From the NCBI RefSeq assembly GCF_000382045.1, contig NZ_KB907450.1, positions 820,204 to 884,203 on the forward strand: a stretch of 64,000 bases of DNA. The letters are read 5' to 3'. This document shows positions 44,148 to 53,953 of the stretch, piece after piece (the stretch's first letter is position 1; every line of letters starts with the position of its first letter). The DNA is from Variovorax atrisoli 110B (GTDB taxonomy: Bacteria; Pseudomonadota; Gammaproteobacteria; Burkholderiales; Burkholderiaceae_C). The notes beneath the pieces are model-generated. The model saw only the letters and a program-made list of their open reading frames with translations, was not told the origin of the DNA and did no database searches. A program made the position numbers and the translations under genes.

Positions 44148-46490
44148 ATGAACGCGCACTGGCAGCCGACCCTTCCCGCGCCCGCGGGCGCCTCCCCGAT
44201 GGTGCTCGAGACCACGGCGTGGCCCCGGGAATCCCGGTTCCACGAGTACCTCGACATCCTCATCGACAACCGCTGGCTGATCGCCGGCATCACGGCGCTG
44301 GCGCTGTTGGTGGGCGTGGGCTACGCACTCTTCGGCACCCGCGTGTACGAGGCCAACATCCTGATCCAGGTGGAGGACCCGGACCGCTCAGGCGGCAACT
44401 TCCCCGGCGACGCCAACGGGGGCGGCAGCATCAACGTGAAGACGCCCACGGCGGGCGAGACCGAGATCCTGCGCTCGCGCATGGTGCTGGGCCAGGCGAT
44501 GGAGAACACCCGGCTCTACATCGACGCGAAGCCGCGCTACATCCCGGTGGTGGGCGAGTTCCTGGCGCGGCATTCGAGCCGGCTTTCCACGCCCGGCGTG
44601 TTCGGCTGGGGCAACTATGTCTCGGGCACCGAGCACATCGCGGTGGCGCAGATGGACGTGCCGCCGGCCCTCGAAGGCAAGAAGTTCACGCTGGTCGCCG
44701 GCAGCGAGGGCAACTACACGCTGAGCAGCCCCGAACTCGAGTCGCCGCTGCGAGGCACCGTCGGCGTGCCGCTGGACGCCACGGTGCCTGGCGGCAACCT
44801 GCACCTGCTCGTGGGTTCCTTCGAAGCCCGCCCCGGCGCCGCCTTCGAGCTGGTGCGCCATTCCAAGCAGCTCACGCTGCTGGGCCTGCAGCGCGACCTG
44901 CGCGTGGTCGAGAAGGGCAAGCAGTCGGGCGTGATGGACGTCAGCCTGCAGGCCGAGAACCGCAATCAGCTCGCCGGCGTGCTCAACGAGATCGCCAACC
45001 TGTACGTGCGCCAGAACATCGAGCAGAAGACGGTTCAGGCCGAGCGCGCCCTGAGCTTCCTGGGCACCGAGCTGCCGAAGCTCAAGCAGCAGCTGGAGCA
45101 GTCCGAGGACGCCTACAACCGCTACCGCAACCAGAACGGCACCATCAACCTCGACGACGAGGCTCGCAATGCCCTGTCGCAGAACGCAGACCTGCAGACC
45201 AAGCTGCTCGACGCCAACCAGAAGCGGCTGGAGCTGGTGGGCCGCTTCACCGCCGAGCACCCGATGGTGCGCACGCTGGACGCGCAGATCGCCTCGCTCA
45301 AGAGGGAACTGGGCGCCATCGACGGCCGCATCCGCCGCATGCCCATGCTGCAGCAGAACACGGTGCGCATGCAGCGCGACATCAAGGTCAACACCGAGCT
45401 CTACGCCACGCTGCTCAACAGCTCGCTGCAGATGCGGCTGGCCAAGGAAGGCAAGGTGGCCAACGTGCGCGTGCTCGACCAGGCGCTGGTCGCCGAGAAG
45501 CCGGTGCGGCCCAAGTCGATCATCGTGGTCGCGCTGGCGCTGGCCGGCGGCCTTTTCGCCGGGGGCGCGGCGGCGCTCGCGCGCAAGAACCTCAAGCGCT
45601 CCATCGAAAGCCCGGACCACATCGAGGCGATCACCGGGCTGAACGTCTACAGCAGCATTCCGCTGAGCACGCAGCAGCGCGTGCTCGACCGCGCGGTGCG
45701 CAAGGGCAAGCCCGGCATCAAGGTGCTGGCGGCGCTGCACGTGGAGGACCCGGCCCTCGAAGGCCTGCGGCGGCTGCGCACCGCGCTCAAGTTCGTGATG
45801 GTGGGCGCACCCAACAACCGCATCCTGATCTCCAGCGCCACGGCCGGCGCGGGCAAGACCTTCGTGTCGTCGAACTTCGCGACGCTGCTGGCGGTGTCGG
45901 GCAAGCGCGTGCTGCTGATCGACGGCGACCTGCGCCGCGGAACCCTGACGGAAGACTTCGGCCTGCAGCGCCGCGACGGCCTGGCCGACGTGATCACCGG
46001 CGAGGTGGCGCTGGAGCAGGCCATCCACCACCAGGTGCTGCCCTACCTCGACGTGATGTCCGCCGGCACGCCCCACGCCGACCCGGCCGTCCTCATGACC
46101 AGCGACACCTTCGCGCATGCGCTGGCGCTGCTGTCGGCGCGCTACGACGTGGTGGTGATCGACGCGCCCCCCACCCTGCTCGCCTCCGAGACCGCCGCGA
46201 TGGCACCCAGCATGGGCACCGTGCTGCTTGTGGCCCGCGCCGACAACAGCGAGATGGGCGAGCTGCTCGAGAGCAGCAAGCGCCTCGCGCACGTGGGCGC
46301 GGCCTTCCACGGCGTGGTGTTCAACGCCGTCGACACCTCGCAGCGGCGCCATCGCACCTACGGCTACGGCTACTACGGCTATTCGCCCACCGCCGGCTCC
46401 GCCGCGCCGCGGCGCGATCCCTCCTACCAGCTGGACACGGCCGACACCGTGATGCCCAGGCGCATCGAACCGGAGCATGCCGAATCATGA
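44148..46490 (+). CDS. Polysaccharide co-polymerase/tyrosine autokinase, Wzc-like
   Basis: A 780-residue PCP-2a protein. Two membrane segments (residues ~43-64 and ~460-482, the second with [19 protein letters not shown]) flank a coiled-coil periplasmic domain. The cytoplasmic BY-kinase domain has Walker [16 protein letters not shown], Walker A' [11 protein letters not shown] and Walker [12 protein letters not shown]. The tail has a Tyr cluster ([12 protein letters not shown]) as expected for transphosphorylation. It controls polymer length and export with Wza. It overlaps the sugar transferase gene by 4 bases. Confidence 0.93.
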   Translation: MNAHWQPTLPAPAGASPMVLETTAWPRESRFHEYLDILIDNRWLIAGITALALLVGVGYALFGTRVYEANILIQVEDPDRSGGNFPGDANGGGSINVKTPTAGETEILRSRMVLGQAMENTRLYIDAKPRYIPVVGEFLARHSSRLSTPGVFGWGNYVSGTEHIAVAQMDVPPALEGKKFTLVAGSEGNYTLSSPELESPLRGTVGVPLDATVPGGNLHLLVGSFEARPGAAFELVRHSKQLTLLGLQRDLRVVEKGKQSGVMDVSLQAENRNQLAGVLNEIANLYVRQNIEQKTVQAERALSFLGTELPKLKQQLEQSEDAYNRYRNQNGTINLDDEARNALSQNADLQTKLLDANQKRLELVGRFTAEHPMVRTLDAQIASLKRELGAIDGRIRRMPMLQQNTVRMQRDIKVNTELYATLLNSSLQMRLAKEGKVANVRVLDQALVAEKPVRPKSIIVVALALAGGLFAGGAAALARKNLKRSIESPDHIEAITGLNVYSSIPLSTQQRVLDRAVRKGKPGIKVLAALHVEDPALEGLRRLRTALKFVMVGAPNNRILISSATAGAGKTFVSSNFATLLAVSGKRVLLIDGDLRRGTLTEDFGLQRRDGLADVITGEVALEQAIHHQVLPYLDVMSAGTPHADPAVLMTSDTFAHALALLSARYDVVVIDAPPTLLASETAAMAPSMGTVLLVARADNSEMGELLESSKRLAHVGAAFHGVVFNAVDTSQRRHRTYGYGYYGYSPTAGSAAPRRDPSYQLDTADTVMPRRIEPEHAES

Positions 46491-47203
46491 GCACGCTGAG
46501 ATCCACCCATTCCTCGGACCGCGGCCGCGGCAGCCCCGGCGTCGGCACGGCCGCCAACACCGCGCCCTACATGCCCCTGGGCGGCAAGCCCTGGCAGCGC
46601 CGCGCCAAGCGCGCAGCCGACATCCTGATGGCCGGTTCGTTCTTCCTCTTCTTCGGATGGGCCTACGCGCTCATCTGGCTCGGCGTGCTCTACACGTCGG
46701 GCGGCCCCGCCATCTACATGCAGCCGCGCTACGGCAAGGGCGGCCGCGTGTTCAAGTTCTACAAGTTCCGCTCGATGGTGGCCAATGCCGACGCGGTGCT
46801 CGCGCGCCACCTGCGCGAGAACGAGGCCGCGCGGCGCGAATGGGCCGTCTACCAGAAGCTGCAGCACGACCCGCGCATCACCCGCTTCGGCGCCTTCCTG
46901 CGCAAGTACAGCATCGACGAGTTCCCGCAGTTCTGGAACGTGCTCAAGGGCGACATGAGCATGGTCGGCCCGCGCCCCTGCATGTTCGCGCAGAAGGACC
47001 TGTACGGCGACTACTGGGCCCACTACTGCGCCGTGCGCCCGGGTATCACCGGCCTGTGGCAGATCAGCGGCCGCAACGAGATCAGCTACCGCCGCCGCGC
47101 CGCGATGGACGCGGAATACGTCGCCCACCTATCGCTGTGGCGCGACTTCGTGATCCTGCTGAAGACCTTCGGCGTGGTGACGGGGGCGCGGGGGTCACGG
47201 TAG
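46487..47203 (+). CDS. Initiating sugar-phosphate transferase
   Basis: A 238-residue bacterial sugar transferase of the WbaP/PglC class, in the short one-helix form. Conserved segments: [51 protein letters not shown] and [15 protein letters not shown]. It transfers a sugar-1-phosphate to undecaprenyl phosphate, starting the repeat unit. The first sugar cannot be told by eye. The start overlaps the Wzc-like stop (ATGA). Confidence 0.92.
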   Translation: MSTLRSTHSSDRGRGSPGVGTAANTAPYMPLGGKPWQRRAKRAADILMAGSFFLFFGWAYALIWLGVLYTSGGPAIYMQPRYGKGGRVFKFYKFRSMVANADAVLARHLRENEAARREWAVYQKLQHDPRITRFGAFLRKYSIDEFPQFWNVLKGDMSMVGPRPCMFAQKDLYGDYWAHYCAVRPGITGLWQISGRNEISYRRRAAMDAEYVAHLSLWRDFVILLKTFGVVTGARGSR

Positions 47204-47271
47204 CAGACGACGGCATCCGACCCCGAACACCGGACTCGCCTTTTCCATTCAACCACTTCACGAAAGCTCAT

Positions 47272-48285
47272 ATGCGAATCTTTGTTGCAGGTCATCGCGG
47301 CATGGTGGGTCAGGCGACGGCACGGCGCCTGCGCGAACTGGGCCACGAGGTGGTGACGCGAACCCACTCCGAACTCGACCTCCTCGACCAGGCGGCCGTG
47401 GCCCGCTTCTTCGCCACGGAACACATCGACCAGGTGTACCTGGCGGCCGCACGGGTCGGCGGCATCCACGCCAACATGACCTATCCGGCCCAGTTCATCT
47501 ACGAGAACCTGGCCATCGCCACCAACGTGACGCACCAGGCCTTCGTGTCGGGCGTGAAGCGGCTGCTGTTCCTGGGCTCCAGCTGCATCTACCCGCGGAT
47601 GGCCGAGCAGCCGATCCGCGAGGAATACCTGCTGAACGGCAGGCTCGAGCCCACCAACGAGCCTTACGCCATCGCCAAGATCGCGGGACTCAAGCTCTGC
47701 GAGAGCTACAACAGGCAGTACGGCGCCACGCACGGCATCGACTACCGCAGCGTGATGCCGACCAACCTCTACGGCCCCGGCGACAACTACCACATCGAGA
47801 ACAGCCACGTGGTGCCCGCGCTGATCCAGCGCTTCCACCTGGCCAAGATCGGCAACTCGCCCAGCGTGCTGATCTGGGGCAGCGGCCGCGCGCGGCGCGA
47901 GTTCCTGTACGTCGACGACATGGTCGAAGGCTGCCTGGCGGTGATGAACCTCTCACGCGCCGAGTACGACCAGCAGACCGACGCGATGCGCGGCCACATC
48001 AACCTCGGCACCGGCGAGGACGTTTCCATCGCCGAACTCACCGAGCTGATCCGCGACGTGGTGGGCTACACCGGCACCATCCGCTACGACCTCGCGCAGC
48101 CCGACGGCGCCCCCCGCAAGCTGCTGGACGTGTCGCGCGCCCACAGCCTCGGCTGGCACGCGACGGTACCGCTGGCCGAAGGGCTTCGCCGCACCTACGC
48201 CGACTACCAGAAGGCGATCCGGCCGGTCGAGGAAATCGGCACGAGCCGGGCACAGGCCTTGACCGAGGTGCAGGCCCCCGCCTGA
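47272..48285 (+). CDS. fcl: GDP-L-fucose synthase
   Basis: A 337-residue short-chain dehydrogenase/reductase (epimerase-reductase). NAD(P)-binding GHRGMVGQA; catalytic FLGSSCIYP (Ser and Cys) and YAIAK (Tyr, Lys); NLYGPGDNY and the substrate-specificity segment match GDP-4-keto-6-deoxymannose epimerase/reductase. It makes GDP-L-fucose, so the polysaccharide probably contains fucose. The dehydratase that makes its substrate (Gmd) is not in the window. ATG at 47272 follows a weak ribosome-binding site 68 bases after the sugar transferase. Confidence 0.92.
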   Translation: MRIFVAGHRGMVGQATARRLRELGHEVVTRTHSELDLLDQAAVARFFATEHIDQVYLAAARVGGIHANMTYPAQFIYENLAIATNVTHQAFVSGVKRLLFLGSSCIYPRMAEQPIREEYLLNGRLEPTNEPYAIAKIAGLKLCESYNRQYGATHGIDYRSVMPTNLYGPGDNYHIENSHVVPALIQRFHLAKIGNSPSVLIWGSGRARREFLYVDDMVEGCLAVMNLSRAEYDQQTDAMRGHINLGTGEDVSIAELTELIRDVVGYTGTIRYDLAQPDGAPRKLLDVSRAHSLGWHATVPLAEGLRRTYADYQKAIRPVEEIGTSRAQALTEVQAPA

Positions 48286-48320
48286 ACCGCCGAGCGGATC
48301 CATCCACCCAAGGCCCCGCC

Positions 48321-49646
48321 ATGCGCCCCCTCGCCTTCTGGTCCGGCATCGTCTGCGCCACCCTCTGCGGGCTGGTCGATCCGGCTTGGGGATACGCCGC
48401 GGTGGCCGTGCTGGCGCTGGTTCAGCTCGCGATGCTGGGGCGAGCCGGCGGCAGCGTGTTCCTGCTGATCCACTACACGACGATCCTGACCTACTTCTCG
48501 ATCGCGCCGGCAATGCAGATCGCGCACGACGTGGATTTCTGGGACGCGGGCCTGATGCGCACGGAATCGCACACGCAGGCGCTGATGCTGCTGGTGCTCT
48601 ACATGGCGGGCGTGGAGGCGGCGCGGCTGGGGGAGCGCGATGCGCCGGCCGACGCGATGGTGCGGCGCGACGGCCGCCTGGTCGAGCTCGCCAATGCGCA
48701 GTTGCTGCTGCTGGGCTGCGCAGTGTTCGCCTTCGGGGCGCTGCTGGTGAAGCCGGAGCTCAACTTCGTGGCGCGCGGCGTCGTGGGCCTGAGCGGCGAG
48801 GACAACAACCTCGCCATCGACTTCATCTTCTATTCAACGCTGCCCAAGCTGGTGGTATTGCTGTGCTTCGTGGCGCTTGCCATCCATGCGATGCGCCGCC
48901 GCACGCTGTGGTCCTGGGGCGCGGCGTGCATCGCGTTCGGGCTATCGGCGATCGCGGCCAACCCGGTGAACACGGCGCGGCAGATCCTGCTGATCGGGCT
49001 GCTGCCGCTGCTCATCCATCTGCTGTCGCGCAGCCGGCGCTGGCTGCTCGCGGGCCTGGTCTTCGGTTCGATCGCCGGGCTGGGGCCGGTGCTGAACCTG
49101 ATCTCGCGCGGCAGCATCTGGGGCGAGGAGCTGCGGACCTTTCCATTCAGCCAGGACTTCGACGCGATGTTCGTGGTGGCCGGCATCCTGGAGCGCGCAC
49201 CGATCCCCGACCTGGGCTGGGGCCGCTACCTGCTGTCGGCCTTCTCCTTCTTCCTGCCGCGCAGCCTGAAGATGTTCCCGGACTTCGACCCGCTGGGCTG
49301 GAGCGCGATCCTGGGCAACTTCTCGCAGAGCAACCTCTCGTTGCCGCCCTTCACCACGGCGTATTTCGATTTCGGCATGGCAGGGCCGGCGCTCTTCGGC
49401 TTCGCGATCTCGGCCATGTTCCGCGCGGTGGATCGGGCGGTGCAGGCCGATCGTCCGGTCTCGGCCGCGTACCTCTCGGCGCTGGTGCTGCTGGCCGCCT
49501 ATGTGCCTTTCATGCGCGGGCCCATCCTGGGCTGGGGCCCGTTCGCTGCATCGGGCCTGATCGCCGCCTTCATCGCGGGCTCGCTGAGCTCGCGCAGCCG
49601 CCGCGCGTCGACGCGCGTGGTGCGGCGCCACCTGCCGAGCGCATGA
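48321..49646 (+). CDS. Wzy-type repeat-unit polymerase
   Basis: A 441-residue polytopic membrane protein with about 10-12 helices and a large loop (residues ~250-330; RGSIWGEELRTFPFSQDFDA). No strong motif beyond the general polymerase pattern, but topology, length and place between the sugar transferase/fucose genes and glycosyltransferases make it the likely Wzy that joins lipid-linked repeat units in the periplasm. Confidence 0.75.
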   Translation: MRPLAFWSGIVCATLCGLVDPAWGYAAVAVLALVQLAMLGRAGGSVFLLIHYTTILTYFSIAPAMQIAHDVDFWDAGLMRTESHTQALMLLVLYMAGVEAARLGERDAPADAMVRRDGRLVELANAQLLLLGCAVFAFGALLVKPELNFVARGVVGLSGEDNNLAIDFIFYSTLPKLVVLLCFVALAIHAMRRRTLWSWGAACIAFGLSAIAANPVNTARQILLIGLLPLLIHLLSRSRRWLLAGLVFGSIAGLGPVLNLISRGSIWGEELRTFPFSQDFDAMFVVAGILERAPIPDLGWGRYLLSAFSFFLPRSLKMFPDFDPLGWSAILGNFSQSNLSLPPFTTAYFDFGMAGPALFGFAISAMFRAVDRAVQADRPVSAAYLSALVLLAAYVPFMRGPILGWGPFAASGLIAAFIAGSLSSRSRRASTRVVRRHLPSA

Positions 49647-49678
49647 AGCAGGAAGAACAAGAAAGAGAAGACGCAGCC

Positions 49679-50764
49679 ATGGCCACCTACCTCTACTACG
49701 ACACCGTGCGCCTCAACAAGGCGGCCGGCGGCGTGCTCAACGTGTCGGAGGTGCTGCTGCGCCACATGCGGCTCGCACCCGACGATCGCGTGGTGCCTGT
49801 GAGCGAGCGGCATCCGCGCCTGTTCGCACTGGCACAGCGGCTGAAGATCAGCCGCTTCGTGCTCGACACGCTGCTCTACAACTTCCACCGGCTGCGCACG
49901 CTGCTCACCGGCGAGCAGCTGTTCTCGGTGTTCCCGAACTACTACCTGCCGCTCACGCTGCTGGGGCGGCATCGCGACTCGGTGGTCATCGTGCACGACC
50001 TGCAGTACAAGGCCTATCCGCAGTACTTCGGGCGCGGCAAGCGGCTCTTCCTCGACTGGAACCTCTGGCGCGCGGCGCACAGCGCGGCGGACGTGGTCTT
50101 CATCAGCCGCAGCAGCCAGCGCGACTTCGAGCGCCACTTCGGACGCTGCGCCCATTCGAGCGTCATCTTCAACCCGGTGGACGCGCACCGCGTCGCGCCC
50201 GCGGCCGTGGCGGTGCCCGGCGAGCGCTACCTGATCGCGGCCTACCACTACTACCCGCACAAGAACTTCGCCGGCATCCTCGTGCTCTTCGCGCGCATGA
50301 AGACTGCCGGACTGGTCGACTGCCTCGACATCACCGGCAATGGCGCGGCGGAAGTGCAGCGCATGGTGTCGCAGATGCCGCCCGAGGTGCGCGACTGCGT
50401 GCGGCATCGCGGGCTGGTGCCGCGCGACGAGCTGCTGCGGCTCTACCAGGGAGCCACCGCCTTCATCTCGCTGTCCACCTTCGAGGGCTTCAACCTCTCG
50501 GCGGCCGAGGCGGCGACTCTGGGCGTGCCGCTGCTGCTGTCGGACATCCCGGTGCACCGCGAGCTGTTCGCGGACTACGCCTTCTTCGTGGGCAGCGAGG
50601 CCAGCGATGACGACGAGCCGGCGCGACTCGCTCAGTACCTCGCGCACCACGGGCACACGCGCCCGGCATGGGTGCATGCCGGCACCTGCGCGCCGGCCAA
50701 CGTGGCGCGGCGCTACCTGATGCTCAAGCGCGGCACGCTGTCGCTCGCGGGAGCCTTGCCATGA
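49679..50764 (+). CDS. GT4-type glycosyltransferase
   Basis: A 361-residue GT-B glycosyltransferase. The N-terminal domain includes VVIVHDLQYKAYPQYFG; the C-terminal nucleotide-sugar domain has AYHYYPHKNFAGILVLF, ITGNG, HRGLVPRDELLRLYQGATAF and the EGFNLSAAEAATLGVPLLLS acceptor/donor loop with the E-x7-E-like pattern. The ATG at 49679 is chosen by similarity of the following strand to family N-termini; an ATG at 49643 overlaps the previous stop (ATGA) and would add 12 residues. Donor and linkage unknown. Confidence 0.85.
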   Translation: MATYLYYDTVRLNKAAGGVLNVSEVLLRHMRLAPDDRVVPVSERHPRLFALAQRLKISRFVLDTLLYNFHRLRTLLTGEQLFSVFPNYYLPLTLLGRHRDSVVIVHDLQYKAYPQYFGRGKRLFLDWNLWRAAHSAADVVFISRSSQRDFERHFGRCAHSSVIFNPVDAHRVAPAAVAVPGERYLIAAYHYYPHKNFAGILVLFARMKTAGLVDCLDITGNGAAEVQRMVSQMPPEVRDCVRHRGLVPRDELLRLYQGATAFISLSTFEGFNLSAAEAATLGVPLLLSDIPVHRELFADYAFFVGSEASDDDEPARLAQYLAHHGHTRPAWVHAGTCAPANVARRYLMLKRGTLSLAGALP

Positions 50765-51699
50765 CCGGGAGCCTGATTCGCTTCGTGCGGCTGCTCGCGA
50801 CGCTGCTGCTGGCCGCGGCGCTGCCGCTCGCGGCCCGTGCGCAGCCAACCCCGCAGCCCGGCTTCGGCGTGATGGTGCACTACCTGCCCGACAAGCAGTC
50901 GATCGGCGAGATCAAGCGCTTCGACGTGGAGACCTTCGCCTCGACGCTGGCGGAGATGCGCGTCTCGCACCTGATCCTGACGCTCGGGCAGAACAGCGGC
51001 CAGTACATCGCGCCCAACGCCGCGCTCGAAGTGCTCTGCCCGTCCAGCGTGGCCAACCGCCCGCCGCGCGACCTGCCGCTGGAGATCGGCCGCGCGCTGC
51101 GCAGCCGGGGCATCGCGCTGATCCTGTACCTGCCGTTCCGCGCGCCGCAGGGCGACCGGGCGATGATGGAATGCCTGGGCGACGTGTCTGAGCAGGAGCC
51201 CCCGCCGGCTCGATTCGTCGCGGCCTGGTCCAGCGTGATCCGCGACTGGTCGGAGCGCTATGGCGCGCTGGCCAGCGGATGGTGGTTCGACGGCACCTAC
51301 AACACCAAGGGCATCACGCCCGCGGGCTGGGAGATGCTGTGCAGCGCCGCGCGCGCCGGCGCCACCAACCGCTGGCTGGCCTTCAACGCGGGCGAAGGTG
51401 CGGAGCGCTTCAGCGCCAAGTCGGCCCCGTGCCAGAACCTGATGGCCGGCGAATACATGCAGCCGCCTTCGCACCTGACCGGCCCGCCCTCGGAACTGGT
51501 GCTGCACGTGCTCACGCCTCTGACCGCCTCGTGGGGCCGCGACGCGCCTGCGCGCTTCACCGCCGCGCAGCTTCGCACCTGGATCGCCGACGCGGCCACC
51601 GCGCGGGGCCTCTTCACGCTGGACATGCCCATCGACGCGGCCGGCCGCTTCGTTCCCGCGCACGTGGCGCTCATCAAGAGCGTGACGGCCCGGCCCTGA
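50761..51699 (+). CDS. Secreted GH29-like (alpha-L-fucosidase-like) protein
   Basis: A 312-residue protein with a signal peptide (LLATLLLAAALPLAARA). FGVMVHYLP near the mature N-terminus, FDVETFASTLAEMRVSHLIL, and WWFDGTYN (Asp177 at the position of the family nucleophile) resemble the barrel of GH29 alpha-L-fucosidases. It is shorter than most GH29 enzymes and lacks a C-terminal beta domain. If active it could trim or turn over the fucose-containing polymer made by this locus. The resemblance is by motif only. Overlaps the previous gene by 4 bases. Confidence 0.6.
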   Translation: MTGSLIRFVRLLATLLLAAALPLAARAQPTPQPGFGVMVHYLPDKQSIGEIKRFDVETFASTLAEMRVSHLILTLGQNSGQYIAPNAALEVLCPSSVANRPPRDLPLEIGRALRSRGIALILYLPFRAPQGDRAMMECLGDVSEQEPPPARFVAAWSSVIRDWSERYGALASGWWFDGTYNTKGITPAGWEMLCSAARAGATNRWLAFNAGEGAERFSAKSAPCQNLMAGEYMQPPSHLTGPPSELVLHVLTPLTASWGRDAPARFTAAQLRTWIADAATARGLFTLDMPIDAAGRFVPAHVALIKSVTARP

Positions 51700-51740
51700 A
51701 TCCCTTCGCTGTCACCCCCATCAACCCCAACCCGAGCATC

Positions 51741-52673
51741 ATGAATCCGCCCCTGCCCTTCATCGTCGTGGAAGACCGACAGAACAAGACCCTGGCGCTT
51801 TGCCGCGAATCGGCGGAACTGGCCGGCGAGCCTCTGCTCGTGCTCTCGGAGACCGACGCCGGTCCGGCCTATGAGCGCTTCTGCCGCTCTTACGTGCATC
51901 TGTCGAGCAACTCGCCGGAGTTCGAGAAGATCTGCTTCAGGCGCTACTTTCTCCTGGCGCGGTTTCTGGAATCCCACCCCGAGGTGCGCGACTTCGTGCT
52001 GATCGACAGCGACGTGCTGCTCTTCGAGGGCGCGGGCGAACACATCAGGCGGCTGGTGGGCAAGGCCGACTTCTCGGGCTCCAGCATGCAGTCGGCCGAC
52101 GGCTGGAACCCCTGCCAGATCTCGCCGCACGTGAGCTACTGGACGTCCAACGGCCTGCGCCGCTTCGTGGCCTGCGTGCTCGATACCTATGCGACCCCGT
52201 CGGGCCGCAGGAAGCTGCGCGAGATCTCGCAGCGCTTCGCCGCGCGCGGCGTGCGCGGGGGTGTGTCGGACATGACGCTGCTCTACCTCTGGGCGCACGC
52301 CACCGGCAACGACGACCCCATCAACCGCGTGTTCGAAGGCATGGTGGTCGACCACAACATCAACGGCACGCACAACCTGCATCGCGGGGAGTTCAAGGTA
52401 CTCGGCGGTGCCAAGCGCATCGCCCGAAGCGAGGGAAAGGCCTGGCTGACCAGCTCTTCGGGCGAGCCGGTCCGCGTGGTGGCGCTGCACTTCCAGGGCA
52501 GCGCGAAGATGGCGATGCCCCATGCGCTGCGCGGCCGCACGCTCACCGTGGCCGCCGTGACCTACGCGCTGCAGATGGCGCGCCGCGCGAAGAACAACGC
52601 CTTCCGCACCGGCGCCTTCGCGCGCAGGCTCTTCGACACCCGCCGGGTGCACCGCGTGCCGGCCGGCAAATGA
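51741..52673 (+). CDS. Putative GT-A glycosyltransferase
   Basis: A 310-residue soluble protein. The phrase FVLIDSDVLLF resembles the metal-binding DxD motif of GT-A enzymes, and a preceding Rossmann-like strand (PFIVVEDRQNKTLAL) and an Arg/Tyr-rich segment fit a nucleotide-sugar binding domain. I cannot place it in a CAZy family by eye. Located between the GH29-like gene and the flippase gene, with a 4-base overlap into the latter. Confidence 0.55.
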   Translation: MNPPLPFIVVEDRQNKTLALCRESAELAGEPLLVLSETDAGPAYERFCRSYVHLSSNSPEFEKICFRRYFLLARFLESHPEVRDFVLIDSDVLLFEGAGEHIRRLVGKADFSGSSMQSADGWNPCQISPHVSYWTSNGLRRFVACVLDTYATPSGRRKLREISQRFAARGVRGGVSDMTLLYLWAHATGNDDPINRVFEGMVVDHNINGTHNLHRGEFKVLGGAKRIARSEGKAWLTSSSGEPVRVVALHFQGSAKMAMPHALRGRTLTVAAVTYALQMARRAKNNAFRTGAFARRLFDTRRVHRVPAGK

Positions 52674-53953
52674 GCATCGAGCGAGCCCGCGCCATGAAGC
52701 ACCCCAGCCTGCCGCTTCCGCTGCCCGGTGCGCGCCCGGCATGGCTGTCGGGGCTGGGCGCGCTCGCCTCGCGGCTGTATGTATACCTTTCGGGCTTCCT
52801 TGCCATCTTCCTGATGGCAGCGAGCGTTCCGCCTGCGCGCTTCGGCGAGTACTCGGTCTACCAGTCGGTGCTGGAAGTGGCGCTGGTGGTGGCCACGCTG
52901 GGCAGCTCGCTGCTGTTCTCGCGCAATGCGGCCTCGGTGCCGCCGGGCGTGACGCGCGGCGACGTGGTGCGCACGCTGGCCATCGGCATGCCGATGGCGA
53001 CGGTGCTGGCGATCGTGATCCTCACGCTGCAGCGCCTGCCGGTGGGCGATGCGCCCTTCGCCATCCTGGTGGCCACGCTGGTGGTGTTCGCCTTCAACAG
53101 CCTGCGCCTGTCCTTCAGCCGCGGCCTCGGCCGCGCGGGGCTGCTGAACCTGGAGGCCGGCATCCGCTCGACCGTACTGGTCGCGGGCGTGGGCATCTGC
53201 GCCGCAGTGCATTTCGACCTGGGCGTGGCGCACCTGCTGCTCATCAACCTGATCGCGGTCGTGGTGGTGTGCCTGGCGGTCGGCCTGCCGGCCAACGGCG
53301 CGGCGCCGCCGGCGGGCCGCGCGGCACTCGAACTGGCCTCGCAGGCCGGCGCGACGGTGTATTCGCTGCTGATGTTCCTGCTGCGCAAGTCGGACCTGCT
53401 CATCGTGGCGTACTTCATGCCGCTGAGCTACGTGGGTGCCTTCAAGATCGCCTTTCTGCTGGCCGAGGCGCCTTCGCAGTTCGTGCAGGCCTTCCTGGTC
53501 ACGCGGACGCCCGCGATGCTGGAGACCGACGCGGGCAACTTCACGGCCGCCAGGCTGCGGCTCGCACGGCATTGCTTCCTGCTGGGCTGCGCGCTCTTCG
53601 CGGGGCTGGCCGTGCTCATCTCGGTCGCGGCGCCGCTTTTGAAGCTGGGCAACGAGGCTCGCACCATCTTCCTGTGCATCGCGCCGTACTTCCTGCTGCG
53701 CACGTACACGATCCACCACGAGACGATGCTCTCGCTGAAGACCTCGATGGGCTCGCTCGGCCGCTGGGCGCTGCTGGAGGTGGCGCTGCGGCTGGCCTCC
53801 TACGCGGCGGTGGTGGCGCTCTTTCCGGAGCGGCCGCACTACGTGTTCTTCATCGCCTGCCTGAGCGACTTCGCGCTGTACGAGACGCGCATGCGCCTGC
53901 ACTTCGGCTTCTTCCCCATCGTGCGCCTGCTGGCGCGGAGGCCGGCGCCGTGA
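52670..53953 (+). CDS. Wzx-type oligosaccharide flippase
   Basis: A 427-residue protein with about 12 hydrophobic segments and the general MATE/Wzx pattern: RLYVYLSGFLAIFL, FGEYSVYQSVLEVALVVATLG and YVGAFKIAFLLAEAP. It should flip undecaprenyl-linked repeat units across the inner membrane. It overlaps its neighbours by 4 bases at both ends, consistent with tight co-expression with glycosyltransferases. Confidence 0.82.
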   Translation: MSIERARAMKHPSLPLPLPGARPAWLSGLGALASRLYVYLSGFLAIFLMAASVPPARFGEYSVYQSVLEVALVVATLGSSLLFSRNAASVPPGVTRGDVVRTLAIGMPMATVLAIVILTLQRLPVGDAPFAILVATLVVFAFNSLRLSFSRGLGRAGLLNLEAGIRSTVLVAGVGICAAVHFDLGVAHLLLINLIAVVVVCLAVGLPANGAAPPAGRAALELASQAGATVYSLLMFLLRKSDLLIVAYFMPLSYVGAFKIAFLLAEAPSQFVQAFLVTRTPAMLETDAGNFTAARLRLARHCFLLGCALFAGLAVLISVAAPLLKLGNEARTIFLCIAPYFLLRTYTIHHETMLSLKTSMGSLGRWALLEVALRLASYAAVVALFPERPHYVFFIACLSDFALYETRMRLHFGFFPIVRLLARRPAP

